From Neobacillus niacini (GTDB lineage Bacteria; Bacillota; Bacilli; Bacillales; Cytobacillaceae), in the NCBI RefSeq assembly GCF_030817595.1, contig NZ_JAUSZN010000001.1, positions 5,330,001 to 5,394,000 on the forward strand: 64,000 nt of DNA. Reading direction: 5' to 3'. Every line of letters starts with the position of its first letter. Position 1 is the stretch's first letter. This document shows positions 34,822 through 45,161 of this stretch, in pieces. The notes under the pieces were generated by a model that was given only the letters and a program-made list of their open reading frames with translations, was not told where the DNA came from and did no database searches. The position numbers were made by a program, and so were the translations under genes.

Positions 34822-34921
34822 TTTATAAATTGGATTTTGAATCATTAATTTTCGGTATATTTCGAAGCTAGTGAGCTAAACCTAAAGTGGGAAATTCATA
34901 TCCAAGAAAGGTGGCAGCCGT

Positions 34922-35503
34922 ATGATTAGTTTATTAGACTTTTACACTCCTGCAAATTTGAACTTTGAAGCAGTTTCATCCGTTGTATTTTATTTTACAA
35001 TCTATTCCTTGTTTGGTTGGCTGTTGGAAAATAGCTATAGTTACGTTACAAGACGTCAATTTTTTAAGCCGAATTTTTTTCACGGACCCTTTAAGCCGAT
35101 GTATGGTTTTGCCCCTGTAATCTTGGTTTATTTAATAGGTCCTAAAACAAATTGGGGTATTGCCCTTTTGTTATGTTTCTTTATTCCGACCTTGATAGAA
35201 TACATAAGTGGTGCATTACTTCAGAAGTTTTTTCAACGGCAATGGTGGGACTATTCAAATATGCCTATGCAAATACACGGACATATTTGTCTGCCATTCT
35301 CACTGTGCTGGATTCTGCTATCATTCGCCTGTTTAAAGTGGATTCATCCTTAGATTGTTTCTTTTTATGGATCAGCCCAAATGTTTTGGACATGGATATG
35401 GCCAGCGATTATTTTATATTTCATTGCAGAACTGGCTTTGTCTATTCGCAGACACTCTACCCGAGCCCTCGATAAAACAGAATCACCTAATCCAATCCAA
35501 TAA
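34922..35503 (+). pseudogene. Putative ABC-transporter-like membrane protein (DUF1113/CmpB family), interrupted by in-frame TAG
   Basis: The frame runs 143 codons from ATG 34922 (GGTGGCAGCC upstream). It carries family features: YSLFGWLLENSYSYVTRR, FFHGPFKPMYGFAPV, EYISGALLQKFF, and RQWWDYSN with HGHICLPFS. A TAG lies at 35351-35353. The same frame continues for 49 codons (IVSFYGSAQMFWTWIWPAII, a membrane helix, then RRHSTRALDKTE) to TAA at 35501. The continuation looks like the missing C-terminal helix. The gene is therefore probably broken by one nonsense change, or the base is a sequencing error. A 143-residue product could still be made. Confidence 0.75.
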
Positions 35504-35508
35504 TAAAT

Positions 35509-35545
35509 CCAACTCCTTCTGCTAAATTAAGCAGGAGTTATTTTT
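35509..35545 (+). terminator. Terminator-like hairpin before cadC-like gene
   Basis: AACTCC...TGCT pairs with AGCAGGAGTT with a small internal bulge and is followed by ATTTTTTTT. Confidence 0.65.
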
Positions 35546-35566
35546 TTTCAAGAAAAATAATAATGT

Positions 35567-35616
35567 TTGACATTCAAATGATGATTTGAATATCATATAA
35601 TCAAATATAGATTTGA
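35567..35616 (+). promoter_or_regulatory. Promoter and two operators of the cadC-like gene
   Basis: TTGACA (35567-35572) and TATCAT (35591-35596) are 18 bases apart. Two perfect inverted repeats TCAAAT-N4-ATTTGA lie at 35574-35589, inside the spacer, and at 35601-35616, after the -10. The motif is the classic CadC/ArsR-type operator core (TCAAAT/ATTTGA), so the regulator downstream probably represses its own operon by blocking polymerase. Confidence 0.8.
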
Positions 35617-35633
35617 ATGTATGAGGTGATGAA

Positions 35634-36005
35634 ATGAAGGATCGAGATATTTGCGAGGTAACTTGTGTTGATGACCATAAAACTACAAGGCTCCAGCCTT
35701 TAGTAGAATTAAGCAATATCTTTGAGGTAACCAAGATATTTAAAGCCCTGTCCGACGAAACGCGAATGAAAATAGCCTTTGCACTTACACTTGAGGATGA
35801 GCTCTGTGTATGTGATGTAGCCAATATTGTCGGAGCTACAACGGCAACAGCTTCCCATCATTTACGTCACTTAAAAAGCATGGGACTTGCAAAATACCGG
35901 AAGGAAGGAAAGCTAGTCTATTATTCTCTTGATGATGATCATGTTAAACAGCTCATTCACATTGCCTTCGAACATCAACAAGAGGTGGCAGGTCGAAGTA
36001 ATTGA
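35634..36005 (+). CDS. ArsR/SmtB family metal-responsive repressor, CadC type
   Basis: This is a 123-residue winged-helix repressor. The N-terminal Cys residues (DICEVTC) and the ELCVCDVA Cys pair are the thiolate ligands of CadC-type alpha3N sensors of Cd/Pb/Zn. The recognition helix is TTATASHHLRHLKSMGLA. C-terminal Asp and His residues (DDDHVKQLIHIAFEH) could form the second, alpha5 zinc site. It probably senses Cd, Pb or Zn and derepresses itself and the efflux gene czcD, 68 bases downstream. AGGTGATG precedes the ATG. Confidence 0.9.
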   Translation: MKDRDICEVTCVDDHKTTRLQPLVELSNIFEVTKIFKALSDETRMKIAFALTLEDELCVCDVANIVGATTATASHHLRHLKSMGLAKYRKEGKLVYYSLDDDHVKQLIHIAFEHQQEVAGRSN

Positions 36006-36073
36006 TTGAATAACGTATCACAAAAAACAGATAAGATTAAACTAAGAGACAACTCTAGTTGGGAGAGATATTT

Positions 36074-37015
36074 ATGGGACACCATCATCACCATGGACAT
36101 TCTCATGGGCACTCACATGGTCATGGACACGGTCATTCACATACAAGTAATAAAAAGGCATTGTTAAGTTCATTTATTTTGATTTCGGTTTTTATGATCG
36201 TTGAAGTTATCGGTGGATTTTTAACCAATAGCTTAGCCTTATTATCTGATGCCGGGCATATGTTAAGTGACGCTGCAGCGCTTGGACTGAGTTTTTTCGC
36301 GATCAAGCTTGGGGAAAAACAGGTGTCACAGGAAAAAACGTACGGATACAAGCGTTTTGAAATTATTGCGGCGGCTTTAAATGGGATTACCCTAATCGTC
36401 ATTTCCTTATATATTTTTTATGAAGCATTACAGCGATTCTTTGCTCCGCCTGAAGTTCAAAGCACGGGAATGTTAATGATCTCGATTACAGGATTAGTAG
36501 TGAATATCATCGCCGCTTGGATTTTAATGAGCGGTGATAAGGATGATAATCTCAATGTTCGAAGTGCCTTCTTACATGTGCTGGGGGATATGCTCGGATC
36601 GGTCGGAGCCATAGTAGCTGCCTCGCTGATTATGTTCTTCGGTTGGACGATTGCGGATCCAATTGCGAGTGTCATTGTCGCTGTATTAATCATTATTAGT
36701 GGTTTCCGTGTTACAAAGGATTCTTTCCATATTCTAATGGAGGGTGCACCGACACAAATCGATATTCATCAGGTTAAAGAGGCACTTAGTAAAATTCCAT
36801 TAGTACAGGAAGTTCATGATTTACACATTTGGACAATAACTTCCGGATATCCAGTACTGAGCTGCCATATTACCATTTTAGATGACGCAATCCATGACGA
36901 CATTCTTGCTCGTTCACAAAAAATACTTCATGATGAATTTCACATTGAACATAGTACGATTCAAGTTGAAAAGGCGGAAGTTGGCTGTCCTAGCCCGCAT
37001 GGGACATGTAACTAA
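36074..37015 (+). CDS. czcD: Cation diffusion facilitator CzcD (Zn/Cd/Co efflux)
   Basis: This is a 313-residue CDF transporter. The N-terminus has a His/Gly-rich metal-binding tail of about 20 residues (HHHHHGHSHGHSHG...). Six membrane helices follow, with the transport-site motif LLSDAGHMLSDAAAL (HxxxD partner in HVLGDMLGS). The C-terminal cytoplasmic domain holds VHDLHIWTITSGYPVLSCH. ATG 36074 is chosen because TTGGGAGAG lies just upstream; the earlier in-frame start at 36059 overlaps this site. It exchanges metal ions for protons or potassium and is presumably regulated by the ArsR protein upstream. Confidence 0.93.
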   Translation: MGHHHHHGHSHGHSHGHGHGHSHTSNKKALLSSFILISVFMIVEVIGGFLTNSLALLSDAGHMLSDAAALGLSFFAIKLGEKQVSQEKTYGYKRFEIIAAALNGITLIVISLYIFYEALQRFFAPPEVQSTGMLMISITGLVVNIIAAWILMSGDKDDNLNVRSAFLHVLGDMLGSVGAIVAASLIMFFGWTIADPIASVIVAVLIIISGFRVTKDSFHILMEGAPTQIDIHQVKEALSKIPLVQEVHDLHIWTITSGYPVLSCHITILDDAIHDDILARSQKILHDEFHIEHSTIQVEKAEVGCPSPHGTCN

Positions 37016-37098
37016 AGATATTCAATAAGTTTTTGTTGCAATTTTGTGAATTAATTTCTAAAATATATACACAGTAATGTATGAATGAGGTGGACCCA

Positions 37099-37332
37099 TT
37101 GGCTATTGAATATATATCGGCATTTATAATGCCTGGTTTACTCGTATTGCTATTTACTCGGGTCACATACAATCGGATCATTGGCCTTGCCTTAACCGTT
37201 GGACTCATTGCTGCTTCTGTGTATAAAGGCTATACGGACAATTTCCTGCTGATTGTGGTCGATGCTTTTTCGCTTACAGCTGGATTTTGGCTGGCTGCAA
37301 AAATGAAACCACGAGTTTTTAAAAAAACGTAA
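37099..37332 (+). CDS. csbA: CsbA family membrane protein (DUF2198)
   Basis: This is a 77-residue hydrophobic protein with two to three membrane helices (IMPGLLVLLFTRVTYNRIIG; LLIVVDAFSLTAGFWLAA). TTG 37099 is chosen because GAGGTGG lies at correct spacing and the product matches CsbA length (76 in B. subtilis); ATG 37081 in the same frame lacks a ribosome site. The position upstream of uvrB is the same as in B. subtilis, where csbA is a SigB-dependent gene. No clear SigB promoter was identified here. The function is not known. Confidence 0.8.
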   Translation: MAIEYISAFIMPGLLVLLFTRVTYNRIIGLALTVGLIAASVYKGYTDNFLLIVVDAFSLTAGFWLAAKMKPRVFKKT

Positions 37333-37352
37333 ACACTCAACTTAGATGTTTA

Positions 37353-37380
37353 AGTCTGTCAATCAATGGCAGGCTTTTTT
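37353..37380 (+). terminator. Terminator of csbA
   Basis: AGTCTGTCA pairs with TGGCAGGCT with two wobbles and is followed by TTTTTTG. Confidence 0.7.
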
Positions 37381-37439
37381 GTCTTTTGCGAGTAAAATAG
37401 CAGTTTAATGCGTGTAAAATCCAAATTCTATAACGAAAT

Positions 37440-37453
37440 CGAATGTTCGTTCG
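37440..37453. promoter_or_regulatory. LexA (SOS) box upstream of uvrB
   Basis: CGAAT-GTTC-GTTCG matches the Gram-positive LexA/DinR box CGAAC-N4-GTTCG with one mismatch. uvrBA is a known LexA-controlled operon in Bacillus. The box is 135 bp before the uvrB start. Confidence 0.75.
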
Positions 37454-37587
37454 CATATTAGTGGTTTGTTTTGGAGGAATTGTGTTAGAATGATACTATT
37501 AGAAATTCAGGATACATTTTCTAGCACCATCCCGGCCAGAAGCAAGTCCATAAGTTAGAAAATGATTATTTTTCGGGAGGAAAATCA

Positions 37588-39567
37588 GTGAAAGATCAAT
37601 TTGAATTAGTTTCGAAATACTCACCTCAGGGAGACCAGCCTGAAGCGATTCGACAGTTAGTTCAAGGAATAAAGGACAATAAGCGCTATCAAACATTATT
37701 GGGTGCCACTGGAACAGGTAAAACGTTTACTGTTTCAAACGTGATAAAGGAAGTAAACAAGCCGACACTCGTTATCGCTCATAATAAAACATTAGCAGGT
37801 CAGCTATACAGCGAGTTTAAGGAATTTTTCCCAAATAATGCAGTTGAGTATTTTGTTAGTTACTACGATTACTTCCAACCAGAAGCCTATGTGCCTTCGA
37901 CAGATACATTTATTGAAAAAGATGCCAGTATTAATGATGAAATTGATAAACTTCGCCACTCCGCAACATCTGCCTTATTTGAGCGGAAAGATGTTATTAT
38001 CATCGCGAGTGTATCATGTATATACGGTCTCGGTTCACCTGAAGAATACCGGGAAATGGTGCTGTCACTAAGGACAGGTATGGAGATTGAACGTAACCAG
38101 CTGCTGCATCGTTTGGTCGATATTCAGTATGAAAGAAATGATATTGATTTTAAACGTGGTACGTTCCGCGTTCGAGGTGATGTTGTGGAGATATTCCCTG
38201 TGTCACGGGATGAGCATTGTGTTCGCGTAGAATTTTTTGGTGATGAAGTAGATCGTATTCGTGAAGTCGACGCCTTAACAGGGGAAATTATCGGCGAACG
38301 TGAGCATATCGCAATTTTTCCGGCATCCCACTTCGTAACGAGAGAAGAAAAAATGAGAGTTGCCATTGAGAACATTGAAAAAGAACTCGAGGAACGCTTA
38401 GAAGAGCTTCGTGAAGATAATAAATTACTTGAAGCGCAGCGCATCGAACAAAGGACACGTTATGATCTTGAAATGATGCGTGAGATGGGCTTCTGTTCAG
38501 GGATTGAAAACTACTCACGTCATCTAACATTGCGACCTGCTGGTTCCACACCGTATACGCTGCTCGATTATTTTCCAGAAGACTTTCTCTTGGTCGTGGA
38601 TGAGTCGCATGTTACCCTGCCGCAAGTAAGAGGGATGTTCAATGGTGATCGTGCACGGAAACAGGTGCTGGTTGACCACGGCTTTCGTCTTCCATCCGCG
38701 CTTGATAACCGACCGTTGACCTTTGATGAGTTCGAAAAACATATTCACAATGCCATCTTTGTCTCGGCAACACCAGGTCCGTTTGAGCTTGAGCATACCC
38801 CGGAAATGATACAACAAATCATTCGACCAACAGGGTTATTGGATCCAACGATTGAAGTTCGTCCTATTGAAGGACAAATTGATGATCTTATTGGAGAAAT
38901 TCAGGAGCGAATCAAGAAAAATGAACGTGTGCTTATTACCACGCTGACAAAGAAAATGTCTGAGGATTTAACGGACTATCTAAAAGAAATTGGAATTAAA
39001 GTCCAATATTTGCATTCAGAAGTGAAAACACTTGAACGGATTGAAATTATCCGCGAACTGCGGCTCGGTAAGTATGATGTTCTCGTCGGGATAAACCTGC
39101 TTAGAGAAGGACTGGATATTCCTGAGGTTTCACTGATTACAATTCTCGATGCCGATAAAGAAGGCTTCCTTCGTTCAGAACGTTCATTAATTCAAACCAT
39201 CGGACGTGCTGCCCGTAATGCCAATGGGCATGTCATCTTGTATGCGGACAAAATCACCAATTCGATGGAAATTGCGATAAATGTAACAAGAGAGCGCCGT
39301 AAAATCCAGGAAGAATACAATAAAAAGCACGGTATTACGCCTATGACCATTCAAAAAGGAATTCGTGAGGCCATTCGTGCTACGCATGCTGCCGAAGAAC
39401 AGGAAGATTACAAACCTGCAGCTTCTTTCGGTAAGATGTCGAAGAAGGAAAGAGATAAGTTAATTGCAACCATGGAAAAAGAAATGAAGGAAGAAGCAAA
39501 AGCGCTTAATTTTGAGCGTGCTGCTGAGCTTCGTGATTTATTATTAGAGTTAAAAGCGGAAGGATGA
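37588..39567 (+). CDS. uvrB: Excinuclease ABC subunit B
   Basis: This is a 659-residue UvrB, full length. The helicase-like damage verifier of nucleotide excision repair shows Walker [13 protein letters not shown], the beta-hairpin region [20 protein letters not shown] (20 residues), motif II VVDESH, and motif [15 protein letters not shown]. The C-terminal UVR domain ([20 protein letters not shown]) contacts UvrC. GTG 37588 follows GGGAGG. uvrA starts 8 bases after its stop, so the two form one SOS-regulated unit. Confidence 0.98.
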   Translation: MKDQFELVSKYSPQGDQPEAIRQLVQGIKDNKRYQTLLGATGTGKTFTVSNVIKEVNKPTLVIAHNKTLAGQLYSEFKEFFPNNAVEYFVSYYDYFQPEAYVPSTDTFIEKDASINDEIDKLRHSATSALFERKDVIIIASVSCIYGLGSPEEYREMVLSLRTGMEIERNQLLHRLVDIQYERNDIDFKRGTFRVRGDVVEIFPVSRDEHCVRVEFFGDEVDRIREVDALTGEIIGEREHIAIFPASHFVTREEKMRVAIENIEKELEERLEELREDNKLLEAQRIEQRTRYDLEMMREMGFCSGIENYSRHLTLRPAGSTPYTLLDYFPEDFLLVVDESHVTLPQVRGMFNGDRARKQVLVDHGFRLPSALDNRPLTFDEFEKHIHNAIFVSATPGPFELEHTPEMIQQIIRPTGLLDPTIEVRPIEGQIDDLIGEIQERIKKNERVLITTLTKKMSEDLTDYLKEIGIKVQYLHSEVKTLERIEIIRELRLGKYDVLVGINLLREGLDIPEVSLITILDADKEGFLRSERSLIQTIGRAARNANGHVILYADKITNSMEIAINVTRERRKIQEEYNKKHGITPMTIQKGIREAIRATHAAEEQEDYKPAASFGKMSKKERDKLIATMEKEMKEEAKALNFERAAELRDLLLELKAEG

Positions 39568-39574
39568 CGTAACC

Positions 39575-42451
39575 ATGGCGATGGATAAATTGATTGTTAA
39601 AGGCGCCAGAGCCCATAACTTAAAAAATATTGATGTCACCATTCCGAGAGATAAGCTTGTTGTTTTAACGGGACTTTCTGGTTCTGGAAAGTCCTCGCTT
39701 GCTTTTGATACGATTTATGCAGAAGGGCAGCGCCGCTACGTAGAATCACTGTCGGCATATGCAAGACAATTCTTAGGCCAGATGGATAAGCCTGATGTTG
39801 ATTCTATTGAAGGATTATCTCCGGCAATCTCAATCGATCAGAAAACAACAAGCCGGAACCCCCGTTCAACAGTAGGGACGGTGACGGAAATTTATGATTA
39901 TTTGCGATTACTTTTTGCCCGTGTTGGCAGACCAACTTGTCCCATCCATAATATCGAAATCTCCTCGCAAACGATTGAACAAATGGTGGACCGAATCATG
40001 GAATATCCTGAGCGGACAAAAATGCAAATTCTTGCACCAGTCGTTTCTGGACGAAAAGGAATGCATGTCAAAGTTTTGGAAGATATAAAAAAACAAGGAT
40101 TCGTTCGTGTTCGGGTTAACGGTGAAATGCTTGATCTTGGTGATGAAATTGTTCTAGATAAGAACAAAAAGCATTCCATTGAAGTAGTTATCGATCGTAT
40201 TGTCGTGAAAGAGGGCATTACTGCGAGGGTTGCTGACTCTCTTGAAACCGCATTACGGCTTGGAGAAGGTAAGGTAATCGTCGATGTCATTGGAGAAGAA
40301 GAACTTCTTTTCAGTGAAAATCATGCATGTCCTCTTTGTGGCTTTTCAATAGGGGAGTTAGAACCACGGATGTTTTCATTCAATAGCCCTTTTGGTGCGT
40401 GTCCGGAATGTGATGGGCTTGGGTCGAAGCTTGAGGTAGATGTTGACCTTGTAATTCCAAATAAGGAATTAACATTGAAACAGCATGCCATTGCCCCATG
40501 GGAGCCAACTAGCTCGCAATATTATCCGCAGCTACTTGAAGCAGTTTGCAATCATTATGGTATTGATATGGACATGCCGTTTAAAGATATTCCTCAACAC
40601 CTTATCGATAAAGTTCTTTATGGCTCTAAGGGTGACAAAATCTATTTCCGTTATGAAAATGATTTTGGGCAGATCCGTGAGGGACATATTGAGTTTGAGG
40701 GTGTCATTCGTAACGTAGAACGCCGTTATAAAGAGACCAGCTCTGATTGGATTCGAGAGCAAATGGAGAAATACATGGGTGAGCAGCCTTGCCAAGTCTG
40801 TAAAGGTCATCGGCTGAAGAAGGAAACTTTAGCAGTGTTAATTTCTGGCCGCCATATTTCTCATGTTACAGAGTTATCAATCGAAGAAGCGAATAGCTTT
40901 TTCAGTCAACTAACTTTAACCGAGAAGGAAACGCAAATTGCTAAGTTAATTTTAAATGAAATTAACGAGCGCCTCGGCTTTCTAATGAATGTTGGACTAG
41001 ATTATTTAAGTCTAGGGCGTGCCGCTGGGACACTTTCCGGCGGTGAAGCACAACGGATTCGCTTGGCAACTCAAATCGGTTCAAAGTTAACGGGAGTTCT
41101 TTACATTTTAGATGAACCGTCCATTGGACTTCATCAGCGTGACAATGACCGCTTAATTGGAACACTTCAAAATATGCGTGATATTGGCAACACGTTGATT
41201 GTGGTGGAACACGATGAAGACACCATGCTTGCGGCCGATTATTTAATCGATATTGGACCAGGTGCCGGGGTACACGGAGGGCAAATCATTTCAGCAGGTT
41301 CACCTCAAGAAGTGATGGCCGACCCTAATTCATTAACGGGCCAGTATCTATCGGGTAAAAAGTTTATTCCGCTGCCAATCGAACGCCGGAAGCCTGATGG
41401 AAGGTATATCGAGATTAAGGGTGCTGCTGAAAATAATTTGCGAAATGTTAATGTGAAGATTCCACTAGGAATGTTTATCGCTGTGACAGGTGTTTCTGGA
41501 TCAGGGAAAAGTACATTGATCAATGAAATTCTCCTAAAAACATTAGCCCAGAGGCTTAACCGGGCTAAAACAAAGCCAGGTGAACATAAGAATATCTTGG
41601 GTATAGAGCATTTAGATAAGGTAATCGACATTGATCAATCTCCAATCGGCAGAACACCTCGTTCTAATCCGGCAACCTACACGGGAGTATTTGATGATAT
41701 CCGTGATTTGTTTTCTACCACGAACGAAGCAAAGGTCCGCGGTTATAAAAAAGGACGATTTAGCTTTAATGTGAAGGGCGGCCGCTGCGAGGCATGCCGC
41801 GGCGATGGAATTATCAAAATTGAAATGCATTTTCTGCCTGACGTTTATGTGCCATGTGAGGTCTGCCATGGCAAACGCTATAATCGTGAAACGCTGGAAG
41901 TGAAGTATAAAGGAAAGAGTATCTCTGAAATTCTTGATATGACTGTCGAAGCGGCGGTAGAGTTTTTTGAGAACGTTCCTAAGATTAGCCGAAAGCTGCA
42001 AACCATTAAAGATGTTGGCTTAGGTTATATTACTCTCGGTCAGCCTGCTACTACTTTATCCGGCGGGGAAGCGCAGCGTGTGAAGCTGGCTTCTGAGCTT
42101 CATAAACGTTCTAACGGAAAGTCGTTCTACATCTTAGACGAACCAACAACAGGACTTCATGTCGACGATATTTCTAGATTATTAGTCGTCCTCCAGCGTC
42201 TTGTTGAAAATGGTGACACCGTTTTGGTTATTGAGCACAACCTAGATGTCATTAAAGCAACAGATCATATTATTGATCTCGGACCAGAAGGTGGAGACAA
42301 AGGCGGTACCATTGTCGCTACAGGAACACCAGAAAAGGTGGCAGAAGTACCTGCATCTTATACAGGCAGATACTTAAAACCAATCCTAGAGCGTGACCGG
42401 TTACGAATGAAAGAACAAATACACGAAAAAGAAACCATCGGAAAAAGCTAA
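39575..42451 (+). CDS. uvrA: Excinuclease ABC subunit A
   Basis: This is a 958-residue UvrA, full length. The dimeric damage-recognition ATPase has two ABC cassettes: Walker [15 protein letters not shown] and [14 protein letters not shown], and signatures [12 protein letters not shown] and [12 protein letters not shown]. Zinc-binding Cys are in [21 protein letters not shown] and [13 protein letters not shown] 39575 follows GGAAGGATGACG; ATG 39581 is also in frame. It loads UvrB at damaged DNA. Confidence 0.98.
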   Translation: MAMDKLIVKGARAHNLKNIDVTIPRDKLVVLTGLSGSGKSSLAFDTIYAEGQRRYVESLSAYARQFLGQMDKPDVDSIEGLSPAISIDQKTTSRNPRSTVGTVTEIYDYLRLLFARVGRPTCPIHNIEISSQTIEQMVDRIMEYPERTKMQILAPVVSGRKGMHVKVLEDIKKQGFVRVRVNGEMLDLGDEIVLDKNKKHSIEVVIDRIVVKEGITARVADSLETALRLGEGKVIVDVIGEEELLFSENHACPLCGFSIGELEPRMFSFNSPFGACPECDGLGSKLEVDVDLVIPNKELTLKQHAIAPWEPTSSQYYPQLLEAVCNHYGIDMDMPFKDIPQHLIDKVLYGSKGDKIYFRYENDFGQIREGHIEFEGVIRNVERRYKETSSDWIREQMEKYMGEQPCQVCKGHRLKKETLAVLISGRHISHVTELSIEEANSFFSQLTLTEKETQIAKLILNEINERLGFLMNVGLDYLSLGRAAGTLSGGEAQRIRLATQIGSKLTGVLYILDEPSIGLHQRDNDRLIGTLQNMRDIGNTLIVVEHDEDTMLAADYLIDIGPGAGVHGGQIISAGSPQEVMADPNSLTGQYLSGKKFIPLPIERRKPDGRYIEIKGAAENNLRNVNVKIPLGMFIAVTGVSGSGKSTLINEILLKTLAQRLNRAKTKPGEHKNILGIEHLDKVIDIDQSPIGRTPRSNPATYTGVFDDIRDLFSTTNEAKVRGYKKGRFSFNVKGGRCEACRGDGIIKIEMHFLPDVYVPCEVCHGKRYNRETLEVKYKGKSISEILDMTVEAAVEFFENVPKISRKLQTIKDVGLGYITLGQPATTLSGGEAQRVKLASELHKRSNGKSFYILDEPTTGLHVDDISRLLVVLQRLVENGDTVLVIEHNLDVIKATDHIIDLGPEGGDKGGTIVATGTPEKVAEVPASYTGRYLKPILERDRLRMKEQIHEKETIGKS

Positions 42452-42477
42452 AACGATTTGAGTTTTAGCTTTTTTTA
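42446..42477 (+). terminator. Terminator of uvrBA
   Basis: The stem AGCTAAAAC / GTTTTAGCT with a 7-base loop is followed by TTTTTTATT. Confidence 0.88.
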
Positions 42478-42542
42478 TTGTAAAAAAATTGAATCTTTCT
42501 CTACTTCCATACGTAAATAACGAGTAAGGGGAGTGATGAAGG

Positions 42543-42860
42543 ATGGATACAAGAAAAGTTCTTTCAGGATTAAGTTACTTTAGTATTTTCTTTGCAGGAA
42601 TTCTTTTTCCGTTGGTTGTCCTGTTAGCTTCTGGGGATAATGTAACAAAAAGCCATGCGAAAAAAGCATTTATCTCTCATTTAATACCGCTAATTCCAGC
42701 ACCATTGCTAATCTTCGCTATATTTAGTGATATAAATACCATTAACACTGAAGGAATACCTGTTTTTACACTTGTGACAGCTGGGATTATGGTTTTAGTT
42801 AGTCTAATTGTCACTATCTGGAATGTGATAAAAGGCGTAAAAGCCTTGATGATGGAATAG
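42543..42860 (+). CDS. yvlA: DUF4870 family membrane protein, YvlA-like
   Basis: This is a 105-residue protein with three membrane helices (SYFSIFFAGILFPLVVLLAS; LIPAPLLIFAIF; LVTAGIMVLVSLIVTIW). The short charged loop DNVTKSHAKKAFISH is typical of DUF4870 (DxxVxxHAKQALN-like). It leads the yvl group with yvlB and yvlD, which in B. subtilis is a SigW-dependent, envelope-stress operon. No SigW promoter was confirmed here. Function is unknown. Confidence 0.75.
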   Translation: MDTRKVLSGLSYFSIFFAGILFPLVVLLASGDNVTKSHAKKAFISHLIPLIPAPLLIFAIFSDINTINTEGIPVFTLVTAGIMVLVSLIVTIWNVIKGVKALMME

Positions 42861-42895
42861 GATTTTAAAGAATACATTTATTGGGGTGAGTATTA

Positions 42896-44011
42896 ATGAA
42901 GGAAGAGCGTAAAAGGATATTAAAGATGGTGGAAGAAGGAAAGCTGAATGTTGACGAAGCGTTGACTTTATTAGAGGAGCTTGAAAAAGCGGGTCAAACG
43001 ATGGAACAAAAGCAGGAACCAATTGCTCAAGAAATTTCAACTGCATTCAAATTTGAAGAGGCAAAAAAAGAAGAGTCGGTGCATAACAAAGTTCACTCCA
43101 CAAAGGAAAAGATATTTGATTTTGTCGACACAGCCTTGAAAAAAATTAAGGATATTGATTTTGATTTGAATTTCGGTCATTCCGTAGAGATTTCACACAT
43201 CTTTCATCAAGGCGATGTATACTTACGTGATATGGATATTGACCTTGCAAACGGGTCGCTTAAACTGGTTCCTTGGGACCAAAATGATGTGAGGATCGAG
43301 TGTCATGCAAAAGTTTACCGTGTAGAAAACGCTGAGCAAGCCCGGGAGAACTTTTTGAAGGATGTTATGTTTGCGATAGATGGTCAAAAATTACGGTTCA
43401 TGACACAGCAAAAATGGATGAAGGTCGACGCGGTGGTTTATGTTCCTCAGGCAGAATATGAACGGGTTCGAGTTAGGTTGTTTAATGGTCCGATATCCGG
43501 TGAAGAATTGACAATTAGTGATCTTCGGATGAAAACCGCTAATGGAAAAATTGAGCTTTCACGCTTAAATGGAAAAAAGGCCGAAGTCGAAACAGCGAAT
43601 GGCCATATTACATTGCAAACCAGCACGATTGATAATCTTGAGGTAGAAACGATCAACGGTGCCATTAAGCTTGATGGTGATTTTAGAAAGGTAGAAACAC
43701 AGACATTAAATGGGAATACTTCCTATAACCTAACCGGAAATCGCTGTGAATTGATTGCAGCGAAAGCAACTACTGGAGGGGTTGATTTGTTTATTCCCGA
43801 TGGAGTGGCGGCTAGCGGTGAGTTAAAGACAAATCTTGGCGGCTTCAATATTAAGCTTGATGGAATACAGGTTCTTGAGGAAAAAAGTGAAATCGTTCAA
43901 AAATTGCTTCGCTTTCAATCGGTTCATCATCCTGACCGCATGTTAAAAATATTTGTCGATACAAAAACTGGATCTATTACACTTCATAAATCTGATGAGG
44001 TAACCAATTAA
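42896..44011 (+). CDS. yvlB: DUF4097 / YvlB-LiaX family protein
   Basis: This is a 371-residue soluble protein. The N-terminal helical hairpin KEERKRILKMVEEGKLNVDE with ALTLLEELEKAG is the YvlB/LiaX N-domain. A charged linker follows. The C-terminal DUF4097 beta-helix-like domain (about 100-365) has repeated TANGKIELSRLNG, TANGHITL and TINGAIKLDG strands. Related LiaX proteins sense cell-envelope peptides in enterococci. It is 35 bases after yvlA and 15 before yvlD; an envelope-stress role is likely from family and context. Confidence 0.85.
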   Translation: MKEERKRILKMVEEGKLNVDEALTLLEELEKAGQTMEQKQEPIAQEISTAFKFEEAKKEESVHNKVHSTKEKIFDFVDTALKKIKDIDFDLNFGHSVEISHIFHQGDVYLRDMDIDLANGSLKLVPWDQNDVRIECHAKVYRVENAEQARENFLKDVMFAIDGQKLRFMTQQKWMKVDAVVYVPQAEYERVRVRLFNGPISGEELTISDLRMKTANGKIELSRLNGKKAEVETANGHITLQTSTIDNLEVETINGAIKLDGDFRKVETQTLNGNTSYNLTGNRCELIAAKATTGGVDLFIPDGVAASGELKTNLGGFNIKLDGIQVLEEKSEIVQKLLRFQSVHHPDRMLKIFVDTKTGSITLHKSDEVTN

Positions 44012-44026
44012 TAGGAGACATGATAA

Positions 44027-44386
44027 ATGAAATGGTTGATTGGAATCTTAATAAATGCGGTATTGTTCATGGCAATAGCGGGCTATTTTTCTGAAAGTTT
44101 TGTATTAGAAGGCTTTGTTGCTGCAGTTAGCGCAAGCTTCTTACTTTCAATCATAAATATCATCGTCCGCCCGATTCTAATTATTTTAACCTTACCTGTA
44201 ACTGTTTTAACTTTAGGGTTTTTTCTGTTTGTCATTAATGCGATAACCTTAGAAATAACCGACTACTTAATGGGTGATTCCTTCGAAATCGCAGGATTTG
44301 GAATGGCGCTGCTTGCTGCAGTTATTATGTCGATTGTGACGCTCGTTCTGAATAAAACAATACTTAAATCCTCCAAGGAAAAATAG
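44027..44386 (+). CDS. yvlD: Phage holin family 4-type membrane protein YvlD
   Basis: This is a 119-residue protein with four membrane helices covering nearly its whole length. VSASFLLSIINIIVRPILII followed by LTLPVTVLTLGFFLFVINAI is the family signature (COG1950). AGGAGACATG lies before the ATG. In B. subtilis yvlD ends the yvlABCD operon and is linked to antimicrobial peptide resistance. yvlC (a short PspC-domain gene) is absent between yvlB and yvlD here. Confidence 0.88.
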   Translation: MKWLIGILINAVLFMAIAGYFSESFVLEGFVAAVSASFLLSIINIIVRPILIILTLPVTVLTLGFFLFVINAITLEITDYLMGDSFEIAGFGMALLAAVIMSIVTLVLNKTILKSSKEK

Positions 44387-44390
44387 TAGA

Positions 44391-44418
44391 AGCAAATGGT
44401 CAGACCATTTGCTTTTTA
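44391..44418. terminator. Terminator between convergent yvlD and nagR
   Basis: The stem AGCAAATGGT / ACCATTTGCT with a 3-base loop is followed by TTTTT on the plus strand. Confidence 0.85.
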
Positions 44419-45138
44419 ACGTTTCATCGTATGAACAAATCGATACCGGTCTGCCCGAAAAGTAGATTTAACCAACTCGAAAGGAACTTCATTTTGTAGA
44501 TAAGATATTCGTTCAATTAAGAGGATTGGGTCTCCAATGTTTATTCCTAGTGCTTCTGCGTCAGGACTACTGGCAATAGAAGCCTCTATCTCTTGCGTCG
44601 CTTCACTTATTGAGAGAGAGAGGTGTTCCTCAATGTACTGATAGAGAGAGAGGTTGCTGTTTTCCTCTGTCAGTCCGGGAACAAGCTCAACGGGAATATA
44701 TGCCGTTTCTAGCGCCATTGGGGCATCATCGGCTAAACGAATCCGTTTGATTTTATAAACAAAGTCATTTTCTTCAATTCTAAGGTGAGTTGCTGTTTTT
44801 TTGTCTGCAGGGATGATTTGAAAGGATAAAAGCGTGCTGCTTGGACTCATTCCTCTTGAGAGCATGTCTTCAGTAAAACTTGTCATCCCCTGAAGTTCTT
44901 GTTCAATCTTTTTCTTATTAACAAATGTTCCTCGGCCTTTTTGTCTTTTAAGATAGCCTTCCGAGACCAAATTGTTGATTGCTTGTCTAACAGTCATGCG
45001 GCTTATTTGAAACGTTTGCGCATATTCGCGTTCGGAAGGAATGACAGCCTCTTCCATTAAAAGACCATTCTCGATTTGTTGTTTAATGTACTCTTCTAAT
45101 TGATGATAGATGGGAACCGGTGAATTTTTATTTATCAT
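44416..45138 (-). CDS. nagR: GntR/HutC family repressor of GlcNAc use, NagR (YvoA)
   Basis: This is a 240-residue regulator. The N-terminal winged helix has IYHQLEEYIKQQIENG and SRMTVRQAINNLVSEGYLKR. The C-terminal UTRA effector domain (about 80-235) binds glucosamine-6-P or GlcNAc-6-P in relatives. It represses nagAB and, in B. subtilis, nagP. It is the last gene of the nagA-nagB-nagR unit, and a matching operator lies in front of nagA. Confidence 0.93.
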   Translation of the reverse strand: MINKNSPVPIYHQLEEYIKQQIENGLLMEEAVIPSEREYAQTFQISRMTVRQAINNLVSEGYLKRQKGRGTFVNKKKIEQELQGMTSFTEDMLSRGMSPSSTLLSFQIIPADKKTATHLRIEENDFVYKIKRIRLADDAPMALETAYIPVELVPGLTEENSNLSLYQYIEEHLSLSISEATQEIEASIASSPDAEALGINIGDPILLIERISYLQNEVPFELVKSTFRADRYRFVHTMKR

Positions 45139-45161
45139 CCAAACACTCCTTGTGAAAAGTA

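Noticed and set aside
35152..35475. Overlapping ORF of 107 residues in the DUF1113 region
   Set aside because: It is in another frame with no family resemblance; the true frame continues past the TAG.
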